A stretch of DNA of 64,000 bases, from positions 1 through 64,000 of the forward strand of contig NZ_LGHZ01000025.1 in the NCBI RefSeq assembly GCF_001266615.1. The letters are read 5' to 3'. This DNA is from Kluyvera genomosp. 1. Lineage in GTDB: Bacteria; Pseudomonadota; Gammaproteobacteria; Enterobacterales; Enterobacteriaceae. This document shows, piece after piece, positions 7,570-18,235 of the stretch (position 1 is its first letter; every line of letters begins with the position of its first letter). Made by a program: the position numbers and the translations under genes. The notes below the pieces were generated by a model. That model saw only the letters and a program-made list of their open reading frames with translations. It did not search any database and was not told where the DNA came from.

Positions 7570-10500
7570 ATGCGGCAACTGGTGATTATCGGCAATGGTA
7601 TGGCGGCAACCCGGCTGGCGGAAACGCTGGTGGCAGCCGACGCCTCGGCGTATGCCATCACCCTTATCGGCGATGAGCCGCATCCGGCCTATAACCGCAT
7701 ACAGCTGTCGCCGGTGCTCGGCGGTGAAAAGGACTTTGCGCAGACGCTGCTGCACCCGGCGCAGTGGTACATCGAACACGGGATCACTCTGTGTTGTGGT
7801 GAAACTGCGCTGGCGGTGGATACCACAGCGCGCAGAGTGCGTACGAGTCATCGCGAGCTGGCGTGGGATGAGCTGGTGTTTGCCTGCGGTTCTTCGGCCT
7901 TTCTACCGCCGCTGCCGGGTATTGAGCTGTCGCACGTTTTTGCCTTCCGCACCATCAAGGATGTCGACGCCATTCTCGCGCAGTCTGGTGATGCGGTGGT
8001 GATTGGTGGCGGCGTATTAGGCGTAGAGGCGGCTGCCGCGCTACGGCGAATCGGTGACAACGTCACGTTAATTCATCGCGGCGATCGGTTGATGGAACAG
8101 CAGCTGGACGAACAGGCCGCGGCGTTGCTGGCTCAGCGGCTGGCGGAGCGCGGCATCACGTGTGAACTCAACGCCGCGATTCGCCAGGTTACCCCGCAGG
8201 CGGTTGTGCTCAGCGATGGGCGAGAAGTTCCCGCCGCGCGGGTGGTGATGGCCACCGGCGTGCGGCCAAACATAGCGTTGGCGCAAAATGCCGGTATAGC
8301 CTGTCAACGCGGGATTATGGTGAACCGCCAGTTGGCTACGGCGGTTGCGGGAGTGAGTGCCATCGGCGAGTGCTGCGAAATAGACGGCCAAACATTCGGC
8401 CTGGTGGCGCCCTGCATGCAGCAGGCGGAGGTACTGGCGGCAAGACTGATAGGCCGTGCGGGACACGATTTTCACTGGCAGGACAGCGGCACGCGGCTGA
8501 AAGTCACCGGTATCGATCTCTTCAGCGCAGGGCAAATTCAGGCTGCCCCGGAGGATGAAAGCTGGTGTTCGCTGGACCCTCTCACCGGCCACTATCGCCG
8601 CTTGCTAATCCGCGATGGACAGCTAAACGGCGTTTTGCTGCTGGGGGACTGCGCCAGCGCGGCCACCTTCACCGATTTACTGCATACCACGCAGCCTGCG
8701 CAAGCGGGTTGGATCTTCGACCAATTCACGACGCAGCCGACGGCTGCAGGAACGCAAACCATGACAAAATCAACATTAGCGGTGGTGGGACACGGTATGG
8801 TCGGCCACCATTTTCTTGAGCAATGCGTCAGTCGCAACCTGCATTTGCAGTATCAGATTGTGGTCTTTGGCGATGAGCGTTACGCCGCCTACGATCGGGT
8901 GCATTTATCCGAGTACTTTGCCGGGCGCAGCGCGGATTCGCTGTCGTTGGTCGCCGGGGATTTCTTTGCTGAGCACGGCATTGAACTGCGTCTGTCGCAG
9001 GCGGTAATCGATATCGATGTTGATGCCCACCTGATCCGCGATGCCGAGGGGCACGAACTGCACTGGGACAAACTGGTACTGGCAACCGGCTCCTATCCGT
9101 TTGTGCCGCCGATTCCCGGTAACGATCTGCCGGGCTGCTTTGTATACCGTACTCTGGATGATTTAGATGCCATCGCCGCGCGGGCGAAAACGGCCACTCG
9201 CGGCGTGGTGATTGGCGGCGGGCTGCTGGGGCTAGAGGCGGCGAATGCGCTACGCCAGTTGGGGCTTGCCACGGAAGTGGTTGAGTTTGCCCCTAATCTG
9301 ATGGCGGTTCAGCTCGATAACGGCGGAGCGGCGATGCTGCGGGAGAAGATTGTTGATTTAGGCGTCGGCGTACACACCAGCAAAGCCACGACCGCCATTA
9401 CGCCAACAGCCGAAGGGTTGACGCTGAGCTTTGCCGACGGCAGCACTCTGGACACCGACATGGTGGTGTTCTCCGCGGGCATCCGCCCACAGGACGCGCT
9501 GGCCCGCAGCGCCGGTATTCGCCTTGGCGAGCGCGGCGGTATCGCGGTGGATAACCAATGTCAGACTTCCGCTGCGGATATTTTCGCTATCGGTGAATGC
9601 GCGGTGTGGGATAACAAAATCTACGGTCTGGTGGCTCCGGGTTACCAGATGGCGCGCGTCGTGGCGGCAACACTTGCTGGTGAAGAGAGCGCGTTTACCG
9701 GGGCGGACATGAGTACCAAGCTCAAACTGCTGGGCGTCGATGTGGCCTCCTTTGGCGATGCGCAGGGGCGAACCGTCGGCAGCCAGAGCTATCAGTGGAT
9801 CCATGGTCCAGAGCAGGTTTATAAAAAAATCGTGGTCAGCGCCGATGGAAAAACGCTATTAGGCGGCGTGCTGGTGGGGGATGCGAGCGACTACGCCACG
9901 CTGCTGCAAATGATGCTGAACGAGATGGCGCTGCCGTCACGCCCTGAATCGCTCATTCTGCCGGTGATGGAAGGTAGCGCACCGAAAGCATTGGGCGTTG
10001 CCGCCTTGCCGGATAGCGCACAGATTTGCTCATGCCATAACGTCAGTAAAGGGGATATTTGCCAGGCCGTGAGCACCGGTGCAACCAGTATTGGCGCGAT
10101 TAAAAGCTGCACCAAAGCGGCGACCGGCTGCGGTGGCTGTAGCGCACTGGTGAAACAGGTGATGGAGTATCAGTTGGAACAGCAGGGCGTGGAAGTGAAA
10201 AAGGATATTTGCGAACACTTCCCGTACTCACGCCAGGAGATTTACCACCTCGTGCGGGTCAACCGCATTCATACCTTTGAACAGCTGATTCAGCGCTATG
10301 GCCACGGTGACGGTTGTGAAATCTGTAAACCGCTGGTCGGTTCGGTGCTGGCATCGTGCTGGAATGAATACCTGCTTAAGCCCGCGCACCTGCCGCTCCA
10401 GGACACCAACGACCGCTATTTTGCCAATATCCAGAAAGACGGCACCTACTCGATTGTGCCACGGATGCCGGCGGGAGAAGTGACGCCGGACGGGCTGATT

Positions 10501-11634
10501 GCGATTGGCCATATTGCCAAACGCTACGCGCTGTACAGCAAAATTACCGGCGGTCAGCGCATCGACCTCTTCGGGGCGCGGCTGGAACAGCTGCCGGATA
10601 TCTGGCGCGAGCTACTGGCGGCGGGATTTGAAACCGGCCATGCGTATGGCAAATCACTGCGGACGGTAAAATCCTGCGTCGGCTCAACCTGGTGCCGCTA
10701 CGGCGTGCAGGACTCCACCGGGCTGGCGGTTACCCTTGAACACCGTTACAAAGGGCTGCGCGCGCCGCACAAAATCAAAATGGCGGTCTCGGGTTGTACC
10801 CGCGAATGTGCTGAAGCGCAGAGTAAAGACGTTGGGGTTATTGCCACCGACAAGGGGTGGAACCTCTATTTGTGCGGTAACGGTGGCATGAAGCCGCGTC
10901 ATGGCGATTTGTTTGCTAGCGATCTCGACGACGCGGCCTTGCTGCGCACCATCGACCGCTTCCTGATGTTTTATATCCGTACCGCCGATCGCCTCCAGCG
11001 CACCAGCACCTGGATGGATAATCTCGAAGGGGGGCTGGAGTATCTGAGAAGCGTGATCCTCGATGATTCACTGGGGATTGGCGAAGAGCTGGAGCAGGAG
11101 ATGGCGCGGGTTATCGACAGCTATCAGTGTGAATGGCAGACCACGCTTAATGACCCGCAGCGGTTAGCGTTGTTCCGCTCGTTTGTGAATAGCGACAGCC
11201 CGGATGAGGCCGTGGTGCGCCAGCCGGTACGGGGGCAATTGCAGCTTGCGCCAGTGGCTGAGCTGCCTGTGCTTGCCGCAAGCAATAAACCGTGGCAAGT
11301 CGTCTGCTCCGTCGAAGCAATCCCGCCGCAGGCCGGCATTGGTGCCCGTCTTGGGGAGATGCAAATCGCGCTGTTTCGCTTGAATGACAAAGTCTATGCG
11401 CTGGATAACCAGGAGCCGGGTAGCCAGGCCAATGTGCTGTCGCGTGGGCTTTTGGGTGATGCTGGCGGTGAGCCGATGGTTATCTCGCCGCTGTATAAAC
11501 AGCGTATTCGTCTGCGCGATGGCCGCTCATGCGAGAGCGGCGAGCCAATGGTACGGGCGTGGCCGGTGAAGATTGAAGACGGCAAAGTGTGGGTGGGCAA
11601 CCAGGCGCTGGTGATGCGCGCGGAGGCATCATGA
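7570..11634 (+). CDS. nasB: Fused NasC-NasB: NADH oxidoreductase plus nitrite reductase with NirD-like tail
   Basis: One uninterrupted 1354-codon frame carries what is described in K. oxytoca as two genes. Residues 1-397 are a FAD/NAD oxidoreductase (GNGMAATRLAETLV) like NasC, the electron donor for nitrate reductase. From Met398 (MTKSTLAVVGHGMVG) follows a 957-residue assimilatory NAD(P)H nitrite reductase, which makes ammonium: a second FAD/NAD module, BFD-like [2Fe-2S] (CSCHNVSKGD, about 819), the siroheme/[4Fe-4S] ligands CVGSTWC (about 1036) and SGCTREC (about 1075), and a NirD-like beta domain from about 1241. No stop separates the halves, but a Shine-Dalgarno precedes Met398, so both a fusion and a free NasB are possible. 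Its TGA overlaps the nasA ATG. Confidence 0.9.
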   Translation: MRQLVIIGNGMAATRLAETLVAADASAYAITLIGDEPHPAYNRIQLSPVLGGEKDFAQTLLHPAQWYIEHGITLCCGETALAVDTTARRVRTSHRELAWDELVFACGSSAFLPPLPGIELSHVFAFRTIKDVDAILAQSGDAVVIGGGVLGVEAAAALRRIGDNVTLIHRGDRLMEQQLDEQAAALLAQRLAERGITCELNAAIRQVTPQAVVLSDGREVPAARVVMATGVRPNIALAQNAGIACQRGIMVNRQLATAVAGVSAIGECCEIDGQTFGLVAPCMQQAEVLAARLIGRAGHDFHWQDSGTRLKVTGIDLFSAGQIQAAPEDESWCSLDPLTGHYRRLLIRDGQLNGVLLLGDCASAATFTDLLHTTQPAQAGWIFDQFTTQPTAAGTQTMTKSTLAVVGHGMVGHHFLEQCVSRNLHLQYQIVVFGDERYAAYDRVHLSEYFAGRSADSLSLVAGDFFAEHGIELRLSQAVIDIDVDAHLIRDAEGHELHWDKLVLATGSYPFVPPIPGNDLPGCFVYRTLDDLDAIAARAKTATRGVVIGGGLLGLEAANALRQLGLATEVVEFAPNLMAVQLDNGGAAMLREKIVDLGVGVHTSKATTAITPTAEGLTLSFADGSTLDTDMVVFSAGIRPQDALARSAGIRLGERGGIAVDNQCQTSAADIFAIGECAVWDNKIYGLVAPGYQMARVVAATLAGEESAFTGADMSTKLKLLGVDVASFGDAQGRTVGSQSYQWIHGPEQVYKKIVVSADGKTLLGGVLVGDASDYATLLQMMLNEMALPSRPESLILPVMEGSAPKALGVAALPDSAQICSCHNVSKGDICQAVSTGATSIGAIKSCTKAATGCGGCSALVKQVMEYQLEQQGVEVKKDICEHFPYSRQEIYHLVRVNRIHTFEQLIQRYGHGDGCEICKPLVGSVLASCWNEYLLKPAHLPLQDTNDRYFANIQKDGTYSIVPRMPAGEVTPDGLIAIGHIAKRYALYSKITGGQRIDLFGARLEQLPDIWRELLAAGFETGHAYGKSLRTVKSCVGSTWCRYGVQDSTGLAVTLEHRYKGLRAPHKIKMAVSGCTRECAEAQSKDVGVIATDKGWNLYLCGNGGMKPRHGDLFASDLDDAALLRTIDRFLMFYIRTADRLQRTSTWMDNLEGGLEYLRSVILDDSLGIGEELEQEMARVIDSYQCEWQTTLNDPQRLALFRSFVNSDSPDEAVVRQPVRGQLQLAPVAELPVLAASNKPWQVVCSVEAIPPQAGIGARLGEMQIALFRLNDKVYALDNQEPGSQANVLSRGLLGDAGGEPMVISPLYKQRIRLRDGRSCESGEPMVRAWPVKIEDGKVWVGNQALVMRAEAS
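8748..8763 (+). promoter_or_regulatory. Internal ribosome binding site and start for NasB
   Basis: AGGAA lies eight bases before the in-frame ATG that begins the nitrite reductase part. Such spacing is normal for a real start, so NasB may be made independently from inside the long frame. Confidence 0.6.
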
Positions 11635-14237
11635 CGCAAACCCGAACCACTTGCCCGTATTGCGGCGTTGGCTGCGGGGTATTGGCAAGCGTGCGTGACG
11701 GCGAGGTCAGCGTGCAGGGCGATGACGCGCATCCGGCCAACGTTGGGCGGCTGTGTGTGAAAGGGGCATCACTTGCTGAAACCATCGGTTTGACCGGACG
11801 CCTGCTGCATCCGCAGCTTGATGGCCAACCGGTCAGGTGGCCACAGGCGCTTGGTGCAGCGGGTGACCGCCTGCGAGCAATTATCGCTGAACATGGCCCG
11901 CAGGCGGTGGCATTTTACGCCTCCGGCCAGCTATTAACGGAAGATTACTACGCGGCCAACAAGCTGATGAAGGGCTTTATCGGCGCGGGGAACATCGATA
12001 CCAATTCACGGCTGTGCATGTCATCGGCGGTCATCGGCTACAAGCGGGCGTTTGGCGCGGATGTGGTGCCGTGTAGCTATGAAGATGTTGAATGCAGCGA
12101 TTTGGTGGTGCTGGTGGGATCGAACGCCGCCTGGGCGCATCCGGTACTGTATCAACGGCTGGTACAGGCAAAACAGCGTAATCCGCAGATGAAAGTGGTG
12201 GTGATAGACCCACGGCGTACAGCGACCTGCGATATCGCGGACCGCCATTTGGCGATCGCGCCAGGGACGGATGCGGGGCTATTTGTCGGCCTGCTCCAGA
12301 CAATAGCGGAAACCGGCAACGTGGACACAGGCTTCACTGATGCTGACGCCGCGCTGGAGCTGGCTGCGGGCTGGACGGTGACAAACGTTGCCGATTTTTG
12401 CGGTCTATCGGTCGCTGACGTGCAGGCGTTTTACCTGGATTTCATTACCGCACCACGCGCTATTACGCTCTACACCATGGGCATTAATCAGTCGTCCAGC
12501 GGCAGCGACAAATGCAACGCTATTATTAACGTTCATCTGGCGAGCGGGAAATTCGGCCGTGCGGGCTGCGGGCCATTTTCGCTGACCGGACAGCCAAATG
12601 CCATGGGGGGCCGTGAGGTCGGTGGCCTGGCGACGATGTTGGCGGCACATATGAATTTTGAGCCTGCGGACCTTGCGCGGGTGGCGCGCTTTTGGGGTAC
12701 CGAACGGCTGGCGCAGACGCCGGGTCTGATGGCGGTGGATCTGTTTAGCGCCATCGGGCGCGGTGAGGTGAAAGCCGTATGGATTATGGGCACCAATCCG
12801 GCGGTATCGTTGCCGGACAGTCACGCAGTGAGCCGGGCACTGGCGGCGTGCCCGCTGGTTATCGTCTCCGAGGTGGCGGCAGATACCGATACCTCGCGCT
12901 ATGCGCACATTCGGTTTCCGGCGCTGGGGTGGGGGGAGAAAAACGGTACCGTCACTAACTCCGAGCGGCGAATCTCGCGGCAACGGGCGTTTCTCCCGGC
13001 CCCTGGGGAGGCAAGGGCTGACTGGTGGATCATCGCCCAGGTGGCAAAACAGCTCGGCTTTGCCGCTGCCTTTGACTGGCAGCATCCGCATGAGGTGTTT
13101 AGCGAGCATGCGGCGCTTTCCGGCTATGAGAATGATGGCCAGCGGGCATTTGATATCAGCGGATTGTCTGAACTGACACGTCAACAGTGGGATGCCCTGG
13201 AACCGATACGTTGGCCGGTCAGCCGAGGTCACAACAAGTGGGACCTGAATCGCGGCTGGCGCGGCGATGGGCAACTGAGGATGGTGCCGGTTGCCCCGCA
13301 GGGAATGCAGGCGCACGCCGAGCCGCTTTATCCTCTTATCCTCAACAGCGGACGTATTCGTGACCAGTGGCATACCATGACCCGCACCGGAGATGTGCCG
13401 CGTCTGATGCAGCATATTGCCCAGCCCATCGCTGAGATAGCACCTCAGGACGCCGCCCGTTTTGGTCTGCATAGCGATGCATTGGCGCGGATCAGTTCTC
13501 CGCGTGGGGTGATGGTCGCACGGGTTGTGGTGAGTGACAGCCAGCGTCCTGGCTCTCTCTTTACACCGATGCACTGGAATGACTGCTTTGCCCGGCAGGG
13601 GAAAATCAATAACCTGGTGGATGCGGTAGTTGATCCGCATTCCGGGCAGCCTGAAAGCAAGCAGACGGCGGTACGCATCGCGGCGTGGCAACCACGCTGG
13701 CAGGGCGAGCTTTACTCCCGTACGCCAGTAAACTTACCGACGCATCTGCACTGGTGGCGTAAGGCCGTACCGGGGCTGCATCATCTGACGGTGTGCGGCG
13801 ACAGCCTTATTCAAACGGAGTTGTTGGCCTTATGTCAGCATCACGGCTGGCAGATTCAGGTTGCCAGCCTCGGAGAGACGTGGCACCTGTTAGCGTGGCA
13901 TCAGGGACAACTGATGTTGGGCTTCTGGAGTAGCCGGGCGCTGCCGGAGGTTGATGCATCGCTTATCGTGCGCGCGTTTAGCGATGCGCCGCAGACGCTG
14001 ATGGCGCGTCACGCGCTCCTCGGGGGGCGGGATCTGGCGCGGCCCGCGGTCGGAAAAATTGTTTGCAGCTGTTTCAGCGTGGGTGAAAAAACCATCATTG
14101 AAGCGATTGAGAAACAGGGCTGTTCGACGCCGGGAGAGCTCGGCAAAATGCTTAAGTGCGGCACCAACTGCGGTTCGTGTATTCCCGAACTCAAAGCGCT
14201 GCTGGTCTGCGCTGAACGGAAGGTGATGATTTCATAA
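11631..14237 (+). CDS. nasA: Assimilatory nitrate reductase, catalytic subunit NasA
   Basis: Cytosolic molybdenum enzyme that reduces nitrate to nitrite for nitrogen assimilation. The 868 residues start with a [4Fe-4S] motif CPYCGVGCG, followed by the bis-MGD molybdopterin domains and a C-terminal dinucleotide-binding domain. The last 55 residues form a BFD-like [2Fe-2S] domain (CSCFSVGEKTI ... CGTNCGSC), as in Klebsiella NasA. The start is the ATG that overlaps the TGA of the preceding gene (ATGA), showing translational coupling. It receives electrons from the NasC module. Confidence 0.95.
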   Translation: MTQTRTTCPYCGVGCGVLASVRDGEVSVQGDDAHPANVGRLCVKGASLAETIGLTGRLLHPQLDGQPVRWPQALGAAGDRLRAIIAEHGPQAVAFYASGQLLTEDYYAANKLMKGFIGAGNIDTNSRLCMSSAVIGYKRAFGADVVPCSYEDVECSDLVVLVGSNAAWAHPVLYQRLVQAKQRNPQMKVVVIDPRRTATCDIADRHLAIAPGTDAGLFVGLLQTIAETGNVDTGFTDADAALELAAGWTVTNVADFCGLSVADVQAFYLDFITAPRAITLYTMGINQSSSGSDKCNAIINVHLASGKFGRAGCGPFSLTGQPNAMGGREVGGLATMLAAHMNFEPADLARVARFWGTERLAQTPGLMAVDLFSAIGRGEVKAVWIMGTNPAVSLPDSHAVSRALAACPLVIVSEVAADTDTSRYAHIRFPALGWGEKNGTVTNSERRISRQRAFLPAPGEARADWWIIAQVAKQLGFAAAFDWQHPHEVFSEHAALSGYENDGQRAFDISGLSELTRQQWDALEPIRWPVSRGHNKWDLNRGWRGDGQLRMVPVAPQGMQAHAEPLYPLILNSGRIRDQWHTMTRTGDVPRLMQHIAQPIAEIAPQDAARFGLHSDALARISSPRGVMVARVVVSDSQRPGSLFTPMHWNDCFARQGKINNLVDAVVDPHSGQPESKQTAVRIAAWQPRWQGELYSRTPVNLPTHLHWWRKAVPGLHHLTVCGDSLIQTELLALCQHHGWQIQVASLGETWHLLAWHQGQLMLGFWSSRALPEVDASLIVRAFSDAPQTLMARHALLGGRDLARPAVGKIVCSCFSVGEKTIIEAIEKQGCSTPGELGKMLKCGTNCGSCIPELKALLVCAERKVMIS

Positions 14238-14309
14238 CCATTCAGTCTATTCCTGGAATGCGGCGCGAAGGCTGAAGGTGGCGGCCAAAAGGGCTAAACT
14301 AAGACCGCT

Positions 14310-14338
14310 AGGGTTGGCGATTTCCGACCCTCTTTTTT
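14310..14338 (+). terminator. Terminator after the nas operon
   Basis: An 8-bp stem (AGGGTTGG with CCGACCCT, six-base loop) is followed by C and six U. It closes the nas transcription unit and also lies immediately upstream of ychO. Confidence 0.8.
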
Positions 14339-14354
14339 AGTTGGCTATGAGGTT

Positions 14355-15746
14355 GTGGTGGTGGCTTTACGTTTTTACTCGTCATGTTTGGTGTTGGTGA
14401 TACTGGCTAGCGGCAGCGCACGTGCGCGATCGTCGTTTATCGAAGAGGCGGAGCATCCCTTTGATACGCTGCCGGATCTCAGCATTGCGCCGGAAAATCA
14501 TGATGCGGAAAAACAGCTGGCGGAAATGGTGAAATCTTTCGGCGAAGCGAGCATGACCGACAATGGCCTTGATACCGGTGAGCAGGCGCGGCTTTTTGCA
14601 CTCACTCAGCTACAGGAACGTATCAACGGCCAGATGAACCAGCAGCTGGAAAGCTGGTTATCTCCGTGGGGCAATACCAATATTCAGTTATTAGTTGATG
14701 AGCAGGGCAAACTGACCGGCAGCCACGGCAGCTGGTTTGTCCCTTTGCAGGATAACAGCCGCTACCTGACCTGGAGCCAGTTTGGCGTCACCCAGCAGGA
14801 TGATGGCCTGGTGGGTAATCTTGGCGTCGGACAGCGTTGGGTGGCAGGGCACTGGCTGCTGGGTTACAACACGTTCTATGACAGCCTGTTGGATGAAAAT
14901 CTTAATCGCGGCGGCGTCGGGGCAGAAGCCTGGGGCGAGAATCTGCGCTTTTCCGCGAACTACTACCACCCGCTGCGCGAGTGGCAAAATACCGGCACTA
15001 CGCTGCAACAGCGTATGGCGCGCGGCTACGACGTGACTGCGCAGGCGTGGATCCCCGCTTATAACCACATTAATACCAGCCTGAGCGTTGAGCAGTATTT
15101 CGGCGATAGTGTCGATCTGTTCCGTACCGGCACCGGTTACCACAACCCGGTGGCGGTTTCATTGGGCCTGAACTATACCCCGGTTCCGCTTCTGACCTTT
15201 AGCGCTCAGCACAAGCAGGGAGAGAGCGGGGTGAACCAGAACAATCTGGGGATGAAGGTGAACTATCGGTTTGGCGTGCCGCTCAAGAAACAGCTTGCCG
15301 CCGATGAAGTTGCGCAGACACGGACGCTGCGCGGCAGCCGCTATGACGCGCCGGAGCGTAATAATCTGCCGGTGATGGAGTATCGTCAGCGTAAGAGCCT
15401 GACGGTGTACCTGGCGACGCCGCCGTGGAACCTGACCAGTTATGAAACCGTAGAGCTAAAACTTCAGGTGCGTGACGAATACGGCGTCAAAGCGGTGACC
15501 TGGCAGGGTGATACGACCGCGCTGAGCCTGACGCCACCGGCATCGAATAATGGCACCGACGGCTGGAGTATTATTATGCCCGCGTGGGATTACAGTGAAG
15601 GGGCCAGTAACACCTGGCATCTGTCGGTTATCGTCGAAGATAAGAAGGGCCAGCGCGTCACCTCCAATGAGATAACGCTGGCATTGACCGAGCCGGTCGT
15701 CAGCTTTGCGCCGATGAACTACGGCTGGTCGGGTACCACGCCTTAA
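14355..15746 (+). CDS. ychO: Intimin/invasin-like outer-membrane protein YchO
   Basis: Putative outer-membrane beta-barrel of the inverse autotransporter (intimin/invasin) family. The 463 residues have a hydrophobic export signal (FYSSCLVLVILASGSARA), the barrel region rich in aromatic strands (GNLGVGQRWVAGHWLLGYNTFYD, given in parts by conserved GYNTFYD), then one Ig-like C-terminal domain. E. coli YchO has the same size and stands next to narL as here. The start is uncertain: GTG at 14355 has GAGG shortly upstream, and two more GTG codons follow directly. Function in adhesion is inferred from the family only. Confidence 0.85.
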   Translation: MVVALRFYSSCLVLVILASGSARARSSFIEEAEHPFDTLPDLSIAPENHDAEKQLAEMVKSFGEASMTDNGLDTGEQARLFALTQLQERINGQMNQQLESWLSPWGNTNIQLLVDEQGKLTGSHGSWFVPLQDNSRYLTWSQFGVTQQDDGLVGNLGVGQRWVAGHWLLGYNTFYDSLLDENLNRGGVGAEAWGENLRFSANYYHPLREWQNTGTTLQQRMARGYDVTAQAWIPAYNHINTSLSVEQYFGDSVDLFRTGTGYHNPVAVSLGLNYTPVPLLTFSAQHKQGESGVNQNNLGMKVNYRFGVPLKKQLAADEVAQTRTLRGSRYDAPERNNLPVMEYRQRKSLTVYLATPPWNLTSYETVELKLQVRDEYGVKAVTWQGDTTALSLTPPASNNGTDGWSIIMPAWDYSEGASNTWHLSVIVEDKKGQRVTSNEITLALTEPVVSFAPMNYGWSGTTP

Positions 15747-15778
15747 TTGTGCGTGACGAAGTCCCTGTCACGACAATT
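15744..15778. terminator. Convergent hairpin between ychO and narL
   Basis: AATTGT-G-CGTGAC pairs with GTCACG-ACAATT around a nine-base loop. There is no U-run, but it sits exactly between two converging genes. Confidence 0.45.
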
Positions 15779-15792
15779 ATGCGGCGTGCGGT

Positions 15793-16443
15793 TTAGAAAA
15801 TACGATCCTGATGGACCCAAACTGCCGCTTCCACGCGGGATTTCAGCTTCATTTTCTTCAACATATGCTTGACGTGAACTTTCACGGTGCTCTCCGTGAT
15901 GTCGAGACGTCGGGCAATCATCTTGTTTGGCAGACCCTGGGCGATAAGCTTCAGAATATCGCGCTCGCGCGGAGTGAGCTGGTTGATATCACGGTCGGAG
16001 GTGGCGCGGTTTGCGCGTAGGCTGGCGGCCAGCACCGGTGTTAACGCTTCGCTCAGCACCATTTCGCCGGCGGCAGCCTGTTGCAGGGCTTTTAGCAGAT
16101 CTTCCGGCTCCATGTCTTTTAACAGATAGCCGTCCGCGCCGCGTTTCAGGGCGGTGACCACATCTTCTTCATGGTTCGACACGCTAAACACAACCACGCG
16201 GCCTGAGAGTGATTTTTCACGCAGCTTATCGAGGGTTTCCAGACCGTTCATGCCGGGCATGTTGAGGTCAAGCAGGATCAGGTCTGGATCGAGCGCTTCT
16301 GCCAGCTCAATACCTTGCTCACCGTTGCTGGCTTCGCCCACGACCTGAATATCCGATGCCATACTGACCAGCTGTTTTACGCCGGTACGCAGCATGGGAT
16401 GATCGTCAATTAGCAGGATAGTAGCCCGTTCCTGATTACTCAT
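15793..16443 (-). CDS. narL: Nitrate/nitrite response regulator NarL
   Basis: DNA-binding response regulator that controls anaerobic nitrate respiration genes (narG, narK and repression of fermentation genes). The 216 residues have a receiver domain with Asp59 as phosphorylation site ([10 protein letters not shown]) and acidic residues D13-D14, and a C-terminal LuxR-type helix-turn-helix ([20 protein letters not shown]). The ATG start at 16443 aligns with E. coli NarL and overlaps the end of narX by eight bases, so the pair is translationally coupled. Heptamers it would bind are visible before narK and narG. Confidence 0.97.
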   Translation of the reverse strand: MSNQERATILLIDDHPMLRTGVKQLVSMASDIQVVGEASNGEQGIELAEALDPDLILLDLNMPGMNGLETLDKLREKSLSGRVVVFSVSNHEEDVVTALKRGADGYLLKDMEPEDLLKALQQAAAGEMVLSEALTPVLAASLRANRATSDRDINQLTPRERDILKLIAQGLPNKMIARRLDITESTVKVHVKHMLKKMKLKSRVEAAVWVHQDRIF

Positions 16444-18235
16444 GGATTTCTCCTTGGGGAGTTGAAAGCGATTTTTCGGGGACAAACGTAACCGCGACTT
16501 CAGTACCGCCGCTTTCACGGCGACGAACCTGGCAATCGCCGCGCAGGCTCTGTGCGCGGTCACGCATAATAATAAGGCCATAATGATTACTGCGCTCGGC
16601 GTGCAGCGGGACGCCGCAGCCGTTATCCGTCACCACGATTTTTACCTGGTTGCCTTGCTGGGTAACGCCCACTGTCACTTCTGTCGCCTGCGAGTGTTTT
16701 AAGGCGTTACTGAGTGCTTCACGGACAATTTGCAGAACGTGAATCGCCTGATGTGAAGGGACGTAGCGTGGTGGTAGCTGGTAATCGAGTTGAACCGGGA
16801 AGCCAAAGTGACCGCTGTACTCTTTGCAGCTGGATTCCAGCGCCGGACGCAGCCCGGACTCGGTCAATTTCAGGCGGAAAGTCGTCAACAGTTCGCGCAG
16901 CTGCGCCCAGGATGAATTGAGCTCGTTGCGCACCTGGCCCAACAGCTCGCGACTCTCTGGCGATGACTGCTCGTTTTGCATCATCTGCAGACAGCTCACC
17001 TGCATTTTCATGCAGGACAGCGATTGGGCGATAGAATCGTGCAGCTCGCGCGCAATGGTCGCACGCTCTTCCATAACAATCAGCTGCTGCTGGCGTTCGA
17101 GCTGCTTATCCAGCGCCAGCGTCGAGGTTAACTGTTCCAGCAGCGTATCGACCAGCTGCTGCTGATCGTGACTCAGCTCGCGACCGTGCGGTAGCGTAGC
17201 GAGCAAAATACCGTATTGATTACGTGGGTCGGTGAGACGCCATTTTAGCGTGACGCCATCAGGTGCTGACATATCAACATCGCGCGGGCAGAGATAGCAC
17301 CCTTTATCGTCGCACTCCCAGCCGGAATGGCAGCTAAATTCCTGATGGTTTTCTTCGTCTTCAATGTCGTAAACCCGCACTTCAATCTCACGTAGCGGGG
17401 TCAGTTCTTGCAGGCCGTTGAGCACCGGTGAAATACGTTCGCACAGCGGAATGCTGGAATGCAGGCGGCGGTTGGCCTGCCATAAGAAGGAGAGGATGGC
17501 ATTTTTCTGCTCAAGCCCGGCGGTTTTCTCCTGGACGCGTTTTTCCAGTGAGGCGTAGCTTTCTGCAAGCTCAGCGGACATGTTATTGAGCGCCATGCCG
17601 AGCGTCGCCATCTCATTGCGGCCGCTGATTTGCGCACGGTAGGTAAAATCACGATGGCTGATCGCTTCCGCCATGCGCAGCAGCTGGCGCCAAGGGTGAA
17701 GCAGACGCGTCCGTAACCAGAAAACGGTGAAGATAAACAGCAGGCCCATGAACACGGCCATCAGCCGGTGCATCCACACCACGTGGGCGATACGCTCCTC
17801 GGTGGTGTGATCGAAGACGGTAACCAATTGGTTGATACGGTCAACGAAGCCGGTTAAATCGTTGACGACAGCGTTTTGTGTCTGCGCATGACGAATATCC
17901 GGCGCTAGATAGTTAAGCCAGTATTGTTGCAATGAGGCCAGCTGCTTTACCTGTCCGTCGCGTTCGGCGGCCAGCTGCAATTCAGGGCTGAATACGGTTT
18001 GCTGCATTTCATCAAACAGTGCCTGATCGCTCTCTTTCACCGGGATTGCCGCCAACAGGCGGTAGCTCTGCATACGCAGTGAGCCGGCCTGGTTAATGGC
18101 GTGCGCGCTACCCTGTACGCCGTTGACCAGGCGTGCGGAAACCATCATGCTCGCCACCCCGATGAGGGTAGACAGCAGGACGATCAGTGCCAGTTGATTC
18201 ACTAGCGTGAGTGGTGTAAAAAAACGTTTAAACAT
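16436..18235 (-). CDS. narX: Nitrate/nitrite sensor histidine kinase NarX
   Basis: Inner-membrane sensor kinase that phosphorylates NarL when nitrate is present. The 599 residues contain two membrane helices (about 15-37 and 150-172) flanking a periplasmic sensor with the P-box ([19 protein letters not shown]), a HAMP linker, a central region with a Cys cluster ([15 protein letters not shown]), a HisKA_3 dimerisation site ([12 protein letters not shown]) and an HATPase domain ([13 protein letters not shown]). The start at 18235 ([14 protein letters not shown]) aligns with E. coli NarX and gives the usual length. Confidence 0.97.
   Translation of the reverse strand: MFKRFFTPLTLVNQLALIVLLSTLIGVASMMVSARLVNGVQGSAHAINQAGSLRMQSYRLLAAIPVKESDQALFDEMQQTVFSPELQLAAERDGQVKQLASLQQYWLNYLAPDIRHAQTQNAVVNDLTGFVDRINQLVTVFDHTTEERIAHVVWMHRLMAVFMGLLFIFTVFWLRTRLLHPWRQLLRMAEAISHRDFTYRAQISGRNEMATLGMALNNMSAELAESYASLEKRVQEKTAGLEQKNAILSFLWQANRRLHSSIPLCERISPVLNGLQELTPLREIEVRVYDIEDEENHQEFSCHSGWECDDKGCYLCPRDVDMSAPDGVTLKWRLTDPRNQYGILLATLPHGRELSHDQQQLVDTLLEQLTSTLALDKQLERQQQLIVMEERATIARELHDSIAQSLSCMKMQVSCLQMMQNEQSSPESRELLGQVRNELNSSWAQLRELLTTFRLKLTESGLRPALESSCKEYSGHFGFPVQLDYQLPPRYVPSHQAIHVLQIVREALSNALKHSQATEVTVGVTQQGNQVKIVVTDNGCGVPLHAERSNHYGLIIMRDRAQSLRGDCQVRRRESGGTEVAVTFVPEKSLSTPQGEIHE

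Noticed and set aside
12405-13691. 428-codon minus-strand frame antisense to nasA
   Set aside because: It lies entirely within nasA, has Arg/His/Pro-rich shadow composition and no family features; GC-rich genes often give long antisense frames.
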